A model generated the notes under the pieces. The model had not been told where the DNA came from and searched no databases. It saw only the letters and a list, made by a program, of their open reading frames with translations. From contig CM042035.1 in the NCBI GenBank assembly GCA_023525975.1, positions 35,245,001-35,309,000 on the forward strand: a DNA stretch of 64,000 nt. The letters run 5' to 3'. Of the stretch, positions 44,006-56,009 are shown piece after piece; position 1 is the first letter of the stretch, and each line of letters starts with the position of its first letter. The position numbers were made by a program, and so were the translations under genes. The DNA comes from Smallanthus sonchifolius (Eukaryota > Streptophyta > Magnoliopsida > Asterales > Asteraceae).

Positions 44006-45428
44006 CAAATTCATATGATGCATGGTTTATAAAGCATTTATGGAGAATCTAAGTTAAGCTAAATGTCAAGAGAGACATTGTAATTGAATGACATAACAAC
44101 AGATGTTATCCTAATGTAGGGCATAACAACACATGTTATCCTGATGCAAATGTAGGGCATAACAACACATGTTATCCTGATATAAATGTAGGGCATAACA
44201 GCACATGTTATCCTAATGTAGGGCATAACAACACATGTTAGCCTGAAGTTATGTATTTGTATTTGCACGTGTACATCATGTATATGTAGCCTTAACAATT
44301 AGCATTCAAGCATAAAGCACAAATAAACACATATGATCATATTGTAGAATTGTACGTGTATAATTGCAAATTGTGTTTGAATGTAATCATGTTTCACCCC
44401 AAATGTGTAAATAAGAAAAAAAGGGGCTATGTAAACTCACTTGTAATAGTTGTTGTAGATAACACGAGTAACAGGTGGCACAAGGGATATCCTAGTCACC
44501 ATATTAACCTGTAATGGTTACGTAATGAATAAGAACGACTGTCACAATAGATTCGGTGTTCTTGGGGCTTGTACGTGACCAAGAGATGTAATGCAGGTCG
44601 ATGGAGGATTGGTAGAGGTTGTAATGAGTCGTGCGACTGTGAGAGGATAAGTTAATTCAATTAATTTCATCAAAAACGCTTGATTCGGTTTGGCCTTTTC
44701 GGATGACAACTGTCGACACAAATCACGCGTGAATTCAAATGTTTCATGATGAATTGGGTCGTGAAACTGGTCTGAATACACAAGAGGATAGTCTACGCGT
44801 AAATTGCGTGATTGAACGCGTGTAATTTATTGATTTGTAACCGAATTGATTCGGCTTTGACTCCAAGAAGTCAAGTTGTTCGAATTTGAAATCAACCGCT
44901 CAAATGCTTGAATTGGGTTGGTAAATGGGTCAGGATATGGTCGAATATTGATTGAGAAATCATGGGATGTCCAAAAAATTGGGTTGGATCGATTTGAATG
45001 ATGAATTGGGTGAGGGTTTTGGGCTGTTTGACTTTAGAAAGTCAAACTGGGTCAGAGGTTTAAAAATCTTGATCAAGAAGGTCCAATTTCTAAGGAGGGG
45101 GTTCAAATTGAGGGTTCAATTGATCAAGGGTTCGAACTAATTTAAAAATATAAATTATGTATATATATGTATATATTTTTGTATATAAAACTTTATATTG
45201 CAAATGTGTAATTACGTACATAGTTTTAAGAAAAATTACACATATATACATATAAATGTACACAAGGTGTGTTATAGAAATTAATATGTAACGTAAGTTT
45301 AGATTTTTGAATAGAAATTTTTAGTTAAAATAATAGTTTATGTGACATGTTGAATAAATACAGAATTTAACGTAGCATTGTTATTTAAAATAAACTAAAA
45401 TAGAGTCGGAAATTTTTGGGATGTTACA
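44006..45428 (-). repeat. Gypsy G1-type right LTR, second part (overlaps the first part)
   Basis: Matches 35321-36790 of the left LTR. About 535 bp of it (44006-44540) repeats what is already in 39880-40412. A simple insertion of G3 would not do this. It ends GGGATGTTACA and the target-site duplication follows at 45429. It has one copy of the 42-bp unit, against two in the left LTR. Confidence 0.86.
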
Positions 45429-45738
45429 ACCGTGTAATGAATGGATCTCTCGTGTACTTAACCGCTTCAAGGCCAGACATAATGTTCGCTGTGTGTATTT
45501 GTTCCAGGTTCCAAGCAAAACCAAAAGAGTCTCATTTGATTGCGGTGAAAAGAATCTTTCGTTATCTTAAAGGAAAACAAAGATTGAGAGTATGGTTTCC
45601 TCATGGTTCTAACTTTGAATTCAATGCTTACACTAATTCTGATTTTGGTGGTTATTGTTTGGACAGGAAATCTACTACAGGTGGTTGACAGTTCTTGGGT
45701 AATCGTCTAGTTTCCTGGCAATGCAAAAAGCAACCTAC
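45429..45738 (+). pseudogene. Copia C RNase H region, first part
   Basis: Reads VMNGSLVYLTASRPDIMFAVCICSRFQAKPKESHLIAVKRIFRYLKG, then AYTNSDFGGYCLDRKSTTGG, a stop at 45686, and FLGNRLVSWQCKKQPT up to the G2 insertion. The first acidic residue motif YTDSD has become YTNSD. It follows directly on the RT piece that ends at 34995. Confidence 0.88.
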
Positions 45739-46013
45739 TGTAACATTCCTGATTTTTCCGAATTTTAATTTATTTTAAATAATAAAATAACTGCACGATG
45801 TTGAATCATATACTTGTTCAAACCTACACCTTATAAATCGTCAGCCGATCGTATTAAATTCAAAGATTTAGAACTCATAATCATGTGGTAACACCTCTTA
45901 GAGTTAATCCAGTTAGTAATCTCGTTAGGTGTTCTGTTAAATCATAACCAAGCTAATTCTGTCAAAGTTGAATTTGCAAGGGCTAATTTTGTAAATAACC
46001 AGAAACCCTAGTT

Positions 46014-46132
46014 GGCACGGTCGCGCCACGTTTTGGCACGGTCGCGCCTCGTACGGCACGGTCACGCCACGTTTTGGCACGGTCGCGCCTCGTGTGACAC
46101 GGCCGCGCCTCTTATAGGCACGGTCGCGCCTC
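46014..46132 (+). repeat. Palindrome cluster 1 of G2 left LTR
   Basis: Six units of ggcacggtcgcgcc, nearly identical. The counterpart in the right LTR is 52069-52186. Confidence 0.85.
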
Positions 46133-46731
46133 ACATCAGTTAAAACGTAAAAACAGTATTTAATCGCAAATCTGTTCGAATCCAAAATTTGTAACGCTTA
46201 TTGTGCCGTTTCAAACCAATCATTTCGAATTAATCACTTTCTAATAACCGCGTAGTGATTAGGAAACCAAAACCGTCACCTCTCCATTCCTTTCTCTCAA
46301 TCTCGTCCAATTCATGAAACACTCCCGAAATCAACCATATGCGCATGATCTTCAAGCTCCTGTAATCACATTCCTCACATCAATTTTGCCGGAATCCCAA
46401 CAGGAGACGCCAGGGATCAACGCATCAAAGTCGGAACTCCGTTTGGTCGAACTCCACCAATTCGATATCGTTTAAGGTAATTAAACACATCCTCATACTC
46501 ATTTCAAACCCGTGAATGAAAGCCCTAACCTATTCAGGGCTTATACCACCGAATTAAACTCAAACAGAATCTAGGGTTCATCACGTTTTTGGCTTAGTCG
46601 AACTACACCCTAGACACGATATACATTCAATTAAAATACATGGTTAGATTCGCTAACAGTCGTTCTTTGAAAACCCTATAAATTCAGCCGTTTTTAATAC
46701 AAGAATTTGTCAGATTAGGTTCTGGAAAATC

Positions 46732-46910
46732 CAGACACGATCGTGCTAATCGCTTAGCACGGTCGTGCCTCTTGTCCAGGCATGGTTGTGCCCCATGCCT
46801 AAGCACGGTCGCACTCCATGCCCAAGCACGGTCGCGCCCCATGCCTAAGCACGGTCGCGCCCCGTGCCTAAGCGCGGTCGTGCCATACCCTTGGCACGGT
46901 TGTGCCCAAC
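46732..46910 (+). repeat. Palindrome cluster 2 of G2 left LTR
   Basis: Eight units of the form agcacggtcgtgcc, including the perfect palindrome cacgatcgtg. It lies about 50 bp before the TATA-like stretch. The counterpart is 52789-52962. Confidence 0.85.
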
Positions 46911-48047
46911 CTTTGGTCAGAATCTGTTTCTTCTGTTATTTTAATATAAACTCAATTCCTTTTATAAAAAAAAATTATTATAAAACTCCAAAGCCCAGAA
47001 TTGTTTTCATAAACTAAATTATCAACATGGGAATCTTAAACAAATTAATTAAATCATTTCTAATGGATTAAAAAGTAGTAAATTTTAAATAAGAAGTTCA
47101 CATATAATTGTCTTATTCCAAACTCAAACCTTATTCAAAATGTTGTAAAAATATTCATTTCAAATCTTCCGTTTTATACAATACCTCCAAGTACCAATCA
47201 CTAACTTTATCCAATTCAACCTTAGACTTAGACTTAGACTATTGTGCATTATTAATGCAATATACATTACACTCTAGGTCAACGTTGTGCGATACAAGGA
47301 TCACATTACTTTCTAGTATCCCGTGTTAGCTACGCCTTCGAATCAAGTGAGTATTCACAACCCCTTTTTACTCTTTTACACTTTTAGGGTGGAACATGAA
47401 CTCTATACACATTACACATTACACATTTACATTTACACAAACAACACAAGTGCAAAAATCCTATCTACATACATGTGTGCAAAATTTGAGCTTTGTGCCC
47501 GAGTGCTAGGTGTGCTAACCTTTGTATGCTCTTATGTGCAATCATTAACTATACAAGCCGACGGTTTTCAATGATAGATCTATTGAGTCTGACAAACCCA
47601 CCCATGGTACGCGGTGATTGAAACCGACAACACATTTGTTTTGCATGCTAGTTACAAGGTTTGATTGTACATTTGGTTACACAATAGCTGCTCCCCATAA
47701 ACGCCTTATTTATCATGTCATGTAAAGGATTTGTTTTCATCTATATGTTATCTATATACAACTGTGTTATACTCACCAACTTTTTAGTTGACTTTATTTT
47801 ATTCATGTTTCAGGCCCTAATATGTGAGATTGATTCAAGACGTGTTCAACATAGGATTTGGACTTAGCAATTTAAATCAAGAATTTTATGAGTTATTTTA
47901 TGTATCTTGTTTGAAATTGGTTTTGCATTTGGATTATTTGTAATGCAAATTTGACTTTAATATATTTCAATTTAGTCAACCATGTGCTATGAACAGTCTT
48001 ACATGTCCCGCCCCGATGATTCCGCCATCGGTCGGGGTGTGACAGAT

Positions 48048-48059
48048 TGGTATCAGAGC
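48048..48059 (+). other. Primer-binding site of gypsy G2
   Basis: TGGTATCAGAGC, three bases after the LTR. Confidence 0.92.
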
Positions 48060-48946
48060 CTTGGTTATAGGGAATTAGGTTATTAGACACTCTTGACCTA
48101 GACTATAACCTTAGGACACCCATACAATGCCATGCTACTACATGTTACACTATTAATTCCTGTGTATATATTTTTACATACTATCATAGGTATTTACACT
48201 ACATGATACAATACATAATGACTTATGTGTCACACTACTTGATAACTTTTGTGCTTACACTCATTACTATCTACATGCTATATGATTATATTTTTATGTG
48301 TATATTCTTACATGTTATACTACATAATTACATCCTAGGATACAACACTCAATAGTCAATGTGACACATTACTTGCCAACTTTTCCTACTATTTACTTCT
48401 ACCTATTAGATTTATTTAAAGTACTATCCTAAGTTTAACACACACACATACACACTAAATTATTCATACACATTTGGACTCACATACATGATGCCATCAC
48501 CCTTTATGAACAAAGACCTAAACTATTGGGCCTAATGCCCACCAATAGTAAACTAAGAAGCCCATCTATCCTCCAAGAAGAAGAAAGCCCACTGAAATGC
48601 GTACACCCTACTTTTGGGCCTCAAAGCCCAGTTCACAACAATTCTCATCATAACCATGAGCCCAACAATAGTATTATTAATACATGATGGCTGGAAGAGT
48701 GTGTAAGCCCACGAGGAATTCTGGCTAAGGAAAGATTGGGTACTTAAGTGTGTCTTAGCTACCCACCCCTCTTTCCTGGGAATTCTCTTTAGGGATGCAT
48801 TGCTTATAGGTCAAGTGTATTTCTAAAATACCATTGTGAAGGTTCGGCGTTATGACTAGTCAAACTCTAAACCTATGAGCACTCCCACATCTGACACTCA
48901 GTATTTTATTATCGCTTACAACCTTTCCATTGTTTTCCTGCTAAGT
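48060..48946 (+). promoter_or_regulatory. Gypsy G2 leader with hairpin
   Basis: Untranslated leader of about 890 nt. AGGAAAGA (48728-48735) pairs with TCTTTCCT (48770-48777) at the place where G1 and G3 have AGGAAAGCAT/ATGCTTTCCT, so pairing is kept although sequence differs. It is followed by gggaattct and ttataggtcaagtg, also shared. The rest is AT-rich without coding signals. Confidence 0.5.
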
Positions 48947-49543
48947 ATGGACTCCAACTCTCCTACCTCCCCGGTATGCCGTCCCGAAGAAGAGTCTGAT
49001 TGGGAAGAAGACACCGGATTACTCGTACATCGATCACCAACACCCACAGCTGCTAGACTTAGATTTGATGTAAGTGTAGATTGAATTAGGAACAACGACC
49101 CGAGACTTCGAACACCTGGATCACTCGTATCCATAAACCCGTATCATACACCTCACCTCCACAATCAATTGCCACCCCCACTAAGAGACCCATATCTAAT
49201 GCCCGACCCGTACCATCCTAACCCTTGGGTAAGGCATACCATGGTACCCCCCGGTGTTATGGGAATTCCAACCAATGACTTCCATCAATATGTAAGAAAT
49301 TCAGAATTCGAGAGGCAAAGGATAGAGCAGGGAGTAATACACAACTTTCAAAGACAAAGAATGGATAGCCTAGCAAACCAGTTAGGATACCAAAAGGAGT
49401 TAATCTCCATCCTCGAAAAAGAAATGCAAGAACATCGCACAGAGACCGCCAGGACTGAAGCCAGATCTACTACTCGAGTGACTATAGCGGTGCTCATCTT
49501 GGCAATTATCTTCTTCCTAGTGGAAAGCTACCAGAGACGTTAG
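48947..49543 (+). pseudogene. Private ORF of gypsy G2: Pro-rich, coiled coil, C-terminal membrane segment
   Basis: Start ATG 48947 (MDSNSPTSPVCRPEEESDWEED); one stop TGA at 49082-49084; the same frame then continues to TAG 49541-49543, 198 residues in all. Parts: acidic N-terminus, proline-rich middle (PPPLRDPYLMPDPYHPNPW), charged helical region with coiled-coil character (about residues 115-170, FERQRIEQGVIHNFQRQRMD, KELISILEKEMQEHRTETAR), and a hydrophobic stretch VTIAVLILAIIFFLVESY near the C-terminus followed by QRR, like a tail anchor. It sits where gag would be. No family recognised; not a gypsy Gag. It could be a captured host sequence or an element-specific protein. A single stop in 198 codons suggests recent loss or readthrough. 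Confidence 0.5.
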
Positions 49544-51776
49544 AAGAAGCTTCTACTGATTTCCTTTAAATTTTCGATTTGAGAACCATTTCCCTATGTT
49601 TTGAATAATGTTTAACATTTCAGCATTTAATCAATTCCATATATTTCAACTCTATAGTTGTTATTCATTGATTTGACCCGTGGGGCGTAAATTACACCTG
49701 TTATATTCCCATCAAATTTTCTCAAATATCACTTCTTTCATTCCACATGATTTAGTACATTACCAACAATCTCTTTCATTAAATAAATCATCCTATTTTG
49801 TGAGTTAAACAAAACCTCGTTATCTTGTTTAAACAAAATGTTTAACGAATTTTTAGATAACATCAAAAACATAAATTTTCCATAAAACTTTTTCACCTAA
49901 TAAGGAAGGTTAATGCAACCAATTTTATAAAAATATTATTATTTTTTTTACTGATAAATAATTATGATTTTTCCTCATTAAAGTAAATATTTCTAAACTT
50001 TGGTTAAATTAATATGCTCTTACTTGTTTAGCCAATAGTTGAAAATTTAAATTAAAAATATTTTCTCATAAATTGCATATTCATTTAAAATATGCGATTC
50101 AATGATTTCACAACTTTATATATCTACAACCAAAGACAATTTCCCACTTTCTATGTTCAAACAAAGACCTGTATTTGTAAACACAAATTCCAGAATATTT
50201 CCAAAACCTCCTCGTTACCTTTCACTCGACGCTTCAAGAGACGATCCATATCGCGTAAACGTTAACCTTTCCCACCAACCTCAATGAGATTTGAGGACTT
50301 GAACCTAACTACCACATTATGCAAGAACGCCAAACAACACGTTTGTCCGCAGCACTCGATCACATGCAAGACCCGTTAGTACATATCGCACGCGAAGTTC
50401 AATACTCATGTATACACGTTCACAATATATTCAACGCAATCTCATGGTACATGAAACTCAATTATCCCCAATATATCCAATTCTACACAAACTACATAAT
50501 ACATGAAACTAGTTTGCCTACAAATCACAATTTGCTCGATTGATCACGTAATGCACGAAACATGTTTACTTGCAATACATATGCTACTGGATTGAGCACA
50601 TGATGCACGAGACTTAGTTGTTTGCAATATATGTTATACATAAGAATTGCTTCATTGATACATAATTCTAGATTGACCACACTATACATGAAACTCATTT
50701 GGTTACAAAGCACTTTATACTAAACGGTGTACATTATACAAAATACATGATGCTAAGTTGCTAACACTATAATACTATGTTGTATACATTACACATTAGA
50801 GCTTTTTGATTTACAAAATACAAGACGCTAAATTATTTACGCTATATATGAGACCTAGTTGATTACAAACTACGTGACACTAGATCATACATGAGACTTG
50901 TGTGCTTACTATATACTCGAAACAAAATCTGCTTACAATTATTGCAATGGATTGATTTCATTATACACAAGACATGGTCATGCACTTTGTACACCAAAGT
51001 TGAAGACCATAATACATTGAAACGACTCGGGGTTTGACGTATTCTTGTTCAAACACGAGCAAACTAAGAAACTTTAAGTGTTACTACCTTACTACTCTTT
51101 AGTTGCAGACTAACCTGATTAGGGACTTAGTTACTTGTTAGCGACTTTCTATGTGTAAACAATAGACGTGATCATAGAGAAATTGTGCCCCTTACCCACA
51201 CACAACGAAACAATCTATACGGACCATACGATGATTTGAATAATTACGGGTGCACACGGAATTATGAAAATCAGCACATGGAAACTATAGTGAAATTTTG
51301 TCGTGTGTTGTGACCTAAAACTTATCATGATGTGTAACAACGAAACGGATGTAATGTGACGAGGGCATGGTGGATACGCCGATGGTACTTCCTATATATA
51401 AGTGTCCTATCATATTATCAGGAGTAGCATTGTTCGTGTCACGTGAAGTTTGACCTAGACCAATGTTTATGAAATCTTTTACCCACTAACAATTTTGAGC
51501 ACGTTAGACTACATCTTACACAAACTCAAAATTTCAAAATCTCATCAAATTTGTTCCAAGTAATACATCTTACATTTAGAATTCAAATTGCTATTCGACA
51601 ATCTTCTCCTTAAGTCCATTTCAAAAACTAAATTCATTGTCATCATTCATATTCAACCTTGAGTATCAGGCCTAAATCATATCAACGGTCAAACTCACCG
51701 AGAACCCAAAACTCCCACCTTTTTTTCTTGATTTTTAGTAGCCTCCATTAGTTAAATTTCGGGACGAAATTCCCTT
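49544..51776 (+). other. Gypsy G2 interior, non-coding
   Basis: AT-rich. 50380-51010 holds degenerate repeats (tacatgaaact, atacatgaNgct units) related to those in G1. 51140-51430 is a block conserved with G1 (cacgtgaagtttga, gtgcacacggaattat, ggtggatacgccgatggtacttcctatatata). The end has gtttcatttcgggacgaaatt-like sequence before the polypurine tract. No protein domain found on either strand. Confidence 0.75.
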
Positions 51777-51789
51777 AACATGGGGAGAC
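51777..51789 (+). other. Polypurine tract of gypsy G2
   Basis: Sequence taacatggggagac runs directly up to the right LTR. It is shared with G4 and G1. Confidence 0.85.
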
Positions 51790-54093
51790 TGTAACATTCC
51801 TGATTTTTCTGACCCTATTTTAATTTAATTTAAATAATAAAATAACTGCACGATGTTGAATCATATACTTGTACAAACCTACACCTTATAAATCGTTAGC
51901 CGATCGTATTAAATTCAAAGATTTAGAACTCATAATCATGTGGTAACACCTCTTAGAGTTAATCCAGTTAGTAATCTCGTTAGGTGTTCTGTTAAATCAT
52001 AACCATGCTAATTCTGTCAAAGCTGAATTTGCAAGGGCTGATTTTGTAAATAACCAGAAACCCTAGTTGGCACGGTCGCGCCACGTTTTGGCACGGTCGC
52101 ACCTCGTCCGGCACGATCGCGCCACGTTTTGGCACGGTCGCGCCTCGTGTGACACCGCCGTGCCTCTTATAGGAACGGTCGCGCCTCACATCAGTTAAAA
52201 CGTAAAAACAGTCTTTAATCGCAAATCTGTTCGAATCCAAAATTTGTAACGCTTATTGTGCCGTTTCAAACCAATCATTTCGAATTAATCACTTTCTAAT
52301 AACCGCGTAGTGATTAGGAAACCAAAACCGTCACCTCTCCATTCCTTTCTATCAATCTCGTCCAATTCATGAAACACTCCCGAAATCAACCATATGCGCA
52401 TGATCTTCAAGCTCCTGTAATCACATTCCTCACATCAATTTTGCCGGAATCCCAACAGGAGACGCCAGGGATCAATGCATCAAAGTCGGAACTCCGTTTG
52501 GTCGAACTCCACCAATTCGATATCGTTTAAGGTAATTAAACACATCCTCATACTCATTTCAAACCCGTAAATGAAAGCCCTAACCTATTCAGGGCTTATA
52601 CCACCGAATTAAACTCAAGCAGAATCTAGGGTTCATCACGTTTTTGGCTTAGTCGAACTACACCCTAGACACGATATACATTCAATTAAAATACATGGTT
52701 AGATTCGCAAACAGTCGTTCTTTGAAAACCCTAAAAATTCAGCCGTTTTATATACAAGAATTTGTCAGATTAGGTTATGGAAAATCCAGACACGATCGTG
52801 CTAATCGCTTAGCACGGTCGTGCCTCTTGTCCAGGCATGGTTGTGCCCCATGCCTAAGCACGGTTGCGCTCCATGCCCAAGCACGGTCGCGCCCCATGCC
52901 TAAGCACGGTCGCGCCCCGTGCCTAAGCGCGGTCGCGCCATACCCTTGGCACGGTTGTGCCCAACCTTTGGTCAGAATCTGTTTCTTCTGTTATTTTAAT
53001 ATAAACTCAATTCCTTTTATAAAAAAAAAATTATTATAAAACTCCAAAGCCCAGAATTGTTTTCATAAACTAAATTATCAACATGGAAATCTTAAACAAA
53101 TTAATTAAATCATTTCTAATGGATTAAAAAGTAGTAAATTTTAAATAAGAAGTTCACATATAATTGTCTTATTCCAAACTCAAACCTTATTCAAAATGTT
53201 GTAAATATATTCATTTCAAATCTTCCGTTTTATACAATACCTCCAAGTACCAATCACTAACTTTATCCAATTCAACCTTAGACTTAGACTTAGACTATTG
53301 TGCATTATTAATGCAATATACATTACACTCTAGGTCAACGTTGTGCGATACAAGGATCACATTACTTTCTAGTATCCCGTGTTAGCTACGCCTTCGAATC
53401 AAGTGAGTATTCACAACCCCTTTTTACTCTTTTACACTTTTGGGGTAGAACATGAACTCTATACACATTACACATTTACATTTACACAAACAACACAAGT
53501 GCAAAAATCCTATCTACATACATGTGTGCAAAATTTGAGCTTTGTGCCCGAGTGCTAGGTGTGCTAACCTTTGGATGCTCTTATGTGCAATCATTAACTA
53601 TACAAGCCGACGGTTTTCAATGATAGATCTATTGAGTCTGACAAACCCACCCATGGTACGCGGTGATTGAAACCGACAACACATTTGTTTTGCATGCTAG
53701 TTACAAGGTTTGATTGTACATTTGGTTACACAATAGCTGCTCCCCATAAACGCCTTATTTATCATGTCATGTAAAGGATTTGTTTTCATCTATATGCTAT
53801 CTATATACAACTGTGTTATACTCACCAACTTTTTAGTTGACTTTATTTTATTCATGTTTCAGGCCCCAAATTGTGAGATTGATTCAAGACGTGTTCAACT
53901 TAGGATTTGGACTTAGCAATTTAAATCAAGAATTTTATGAGTTATTTTATGTATCTTGTTTGAAATTGGTTTTGCATTTGGATTATTTGTAATGCAAATT
54001 TGACTTTAATATATTTCAATTTAGTCAACCATGTGCTATGAACAGTCTTACATGTCCCGCCCCGATGATTCCGCCATCGGTCGGGGTGTGACA
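51790..54093 (+). repeat. Gypsy G2 right LTR
   Basis: 2304 bp, same ends as the left copy; clusters at 52069-52186 and 52789-52962. Followed by the CCTAC duplication. Confidence 0.93.
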
Positions 54094-54098
54094 CCTAC

Positions 54099-54390
54099 GG
54101 TCTCCATTTCAACATGCGAAGCAGAATACATTGCTGCTGCAAGTTGTTGTTCACAGATCTTGTGGATCCAACAACAATTAAGAGACTACGATTTGAATTT
54201 CACAGGAACCCCCATGTTTATTGATATGCTACAATGTCTATATGTTAAGCACAGTAAAACAAAGCACATTGAAATTATATATCATTTTATTCATGATTGT
54301 GCAGATAAGAAGTTGATTGAGTTATTTATAAAAATTCAAAACAAAGTGAAAAATATAAATTGGCATCATTTGAAGGTATCGAAGAAATGA
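54099..54390 (+). pseudogene. Copia C RNase H region, second part
   Basis: Continues the interrupted domain: TVSISTCEAEYIAAASCCSQILWIQQQLRDYDLNFTG, then FIDMLQCLYVKHSKTKHIEIIYHFIHDCADKKLIEL. The VDN motif and the middle of SITNNPVKHSKT are reduced by a small deletion. The usual end (LFTKAFD...) is lost; the frame stops at 54388. Confidence 0.87.
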
Positions 54391-55495
54391 TAGTACATCA
54401 GTGAATAGTTCATTACACATGATCTTAGTAGACTTTTGATATATGTTAGTTTAAAGAAATATGATTTGATCTAAATTTCAAAGTCTGTATAAATGAGAAA
54501 TGATAGTGTTTTGAATGCTCTAATCTTGATAATATGTTTTAATTTGAATATGAGTTTGAAACTTGAATTGGCAATAGATTAGAAGCATTTTTGACCATTA
54601 GTAGTGTGAAAATTAAATATGATATGATTACATCTGTGATTTGAATCCATTATATGCCTGATTGTATGAGTAAAAGATCATTATCAGATATAGAATATAT
54701 GGTTTTAAGAATTTCATGAGACCAATATCGACTTATGTCTTTAGCAAAATCTATTTCAGTTCACTTCACTGCCCATGCCCCGAAAAACATGCAATGTGTT
54801 GCTAAACTAAGATATGTTTCTGACAACATCTGTTGGGACATATATTCACCCTTGGATCAGTTAGATACATTATCTATTCTGATTTCATTGAAGTTTATCT
54901 AGATAAATAGTTGGATCCTCCTACCTGAATCTATTGATTCTCAATATACATCCAATTCATTAGAATCTTGTGATTCTGAATCATCATGATTCTTATATCC
55001 TTTGGGATCTGCTATTCTATCTTGTGCTAAAAGAGATAATTTCATCTTGGAGATTGATCTAATCTTACAATAAACTGTGTATGTCTTGAAGATAGTGCAA
55101 ATTTAAATTTCTATTGGCATATATGTGGGGTACACGATGTTTTTCATCTAAATGGTACTAACTCACATGAATTTGGAAGAAAAATGCTTATAGTTTCAAA
55201 TCATATAATATTGACAATTTAAAATTTCATGTTTTGTATTGCAAATTCGGAATGAATATTTGAGCATTTCATAACCTGATCTTGTTTACTTTGAAATTTA
55301 TCGCGTATCATTTCAAATTATATTCAAAGGGATTGCAAAATTTCCAGGAAATTGAAAAATATTTGTATTACATAAGAATGAGTTTGATTGTTTCATATCT
55401 TAGGTTACGCATAGTTGATAATAAACTATGTAATGAATTACTCATATACTGATATGATCTTCTTGCTCATGATGTTCATCAAAAAATATGTTTTT

Positions 55496-55597
55496 TAGTT
55501 TGCTCATATAAAATCCAAAAATATGTGTTTTCAGTTTGTACATATAAAAACCAAAAATATGTGATTCCGTTTGTACAGATAAAATCCAAAAATATTT
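55496..55597 (+). repeat. Three tandem units of about 36 bp in copia C spacer
   Basis: Units containing gtttgNNcatataaaaNccaaaaatatgt, imperfect. Confidence 0.7.
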
Positions 55598-55760
55598 TGT
55601 TTCTATCTTCCATGAAAATTTTTATTTTAAAATGTTTCGGGATTGGATCGGAGATATGCTACAGATGGAAGTTAACAAGAATGTGTCGTGTTGACAGTGA
55701 AGAATTTTGTTCCAAGGAGAAGGTTTGGATCGAATATAACATGTTCACCTCGTTCTGAGT

Positions 55761-55885
55761 AAGCGAACTTAATATGTTCGCCTGAGGATTGTGGAGCGAA
55801 CTTAATGGTGTTTTAGTATTGTGTTCAGGCGAATTTATTCATTTATCCTCTTCACTTTTTGAGCAAACTTATACGAGCGAACTTA
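55761..55885 (+). repeat. Palindrome cluster 1 upstream of ORF E3
   Basis: agcgaacttaatatgttcgcc at 55762-55782 is a near-perfect inverted repeat; half sites gagcgaactta follow at about 55794 and 55876. Same arms as in the C LTR. Confidence 0.65.
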
Positions 55886-56009
55886 CGGACTTTTCTAGAA
55901 ATCTTATAATTTCAGATCTAGGATTTCTGTTCGGTTTTTTTTTCTGGTTGTTTCTAAATCGGTTTTCAATTGCGAGTCATTCTAGAGTACTTTCATCGAT
56001 TTCTATCCG

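Larger units (their letters stand above)
34996..45428 (-). mobile_element. Gypsy G1: minus-strand LTR element without coding capacity, 3' LTR 34996-36790
   Basis: Left LTR 34996-36790, polypurine tract 36791-36804, internal region to 39549 with PBS at 39535-39546, right LTR in two overlapping parts (39550-40412 and 44006-45428) around gypsy G3. Flanks ATCGT (34991-34995) and ACCGT (45429-45433) look like a 5-bp target-site duplication with one mutation. No gag or pol domain is present in the 2.7 kb interior, so it must depend on proteins from another element. Confidence 0.87.
45739..48044 (+). repeat. Gypsy G2 left LTR
   Basis: 2306 bp, TGTAACATTCCTG...GGGGTGTGACA. Palindrome clusters at 46014-46132 and 46732-46910. 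TATAAA-rich stretch at about 46958-46985 just after cluster 2. Differences from the right LTR are scattered and many fall on CG sites within the clusters. Confidence 0.93.
45739..54093 (+). mobile_element. Gypsy G2: complete non-autonomous LTR element with one private ORF
   Basis: LTRs 45739-48044 and 51790-54093, each about 2.3 kb and nearly identical; PBS 48048-48059; polypurine tract 51777-51789; perfect 5-bp target-site duplication CCTAC at 45734-45738 and 54094-54098. The interior (3.7 kb) has no gag or pol domain but holds a 198-codon reading frame with a predicted membrane segment. LTR ends, PBS spacing, polypurine tract and palindrome arrays match G4, a likely relative of its helper. 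Size and layout fit a LARD-type derivative. It is the youngest-looking insertion in the window. Confidence 0.93.
54391..56009 (+). promoter_or_regulatory. Copia C spacer upstream of ORF E3, with palindromes and possible promoter
   Basis: Non-coding. 54400-55200 shows block homology to the D spacer (21780-22740 reversed). 55496-55597 has three tandem units of about 36 bp (ataaaatccaaaaatatgt). From 55761 come inverted repeats and half sites agcgaactta..taagttcgcct, the motif of the C LTR. A weak TATA-like string (cttataattt, about 55905) lies about 100 nt before a candidate donor at 56010. Confidence 0.45.
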
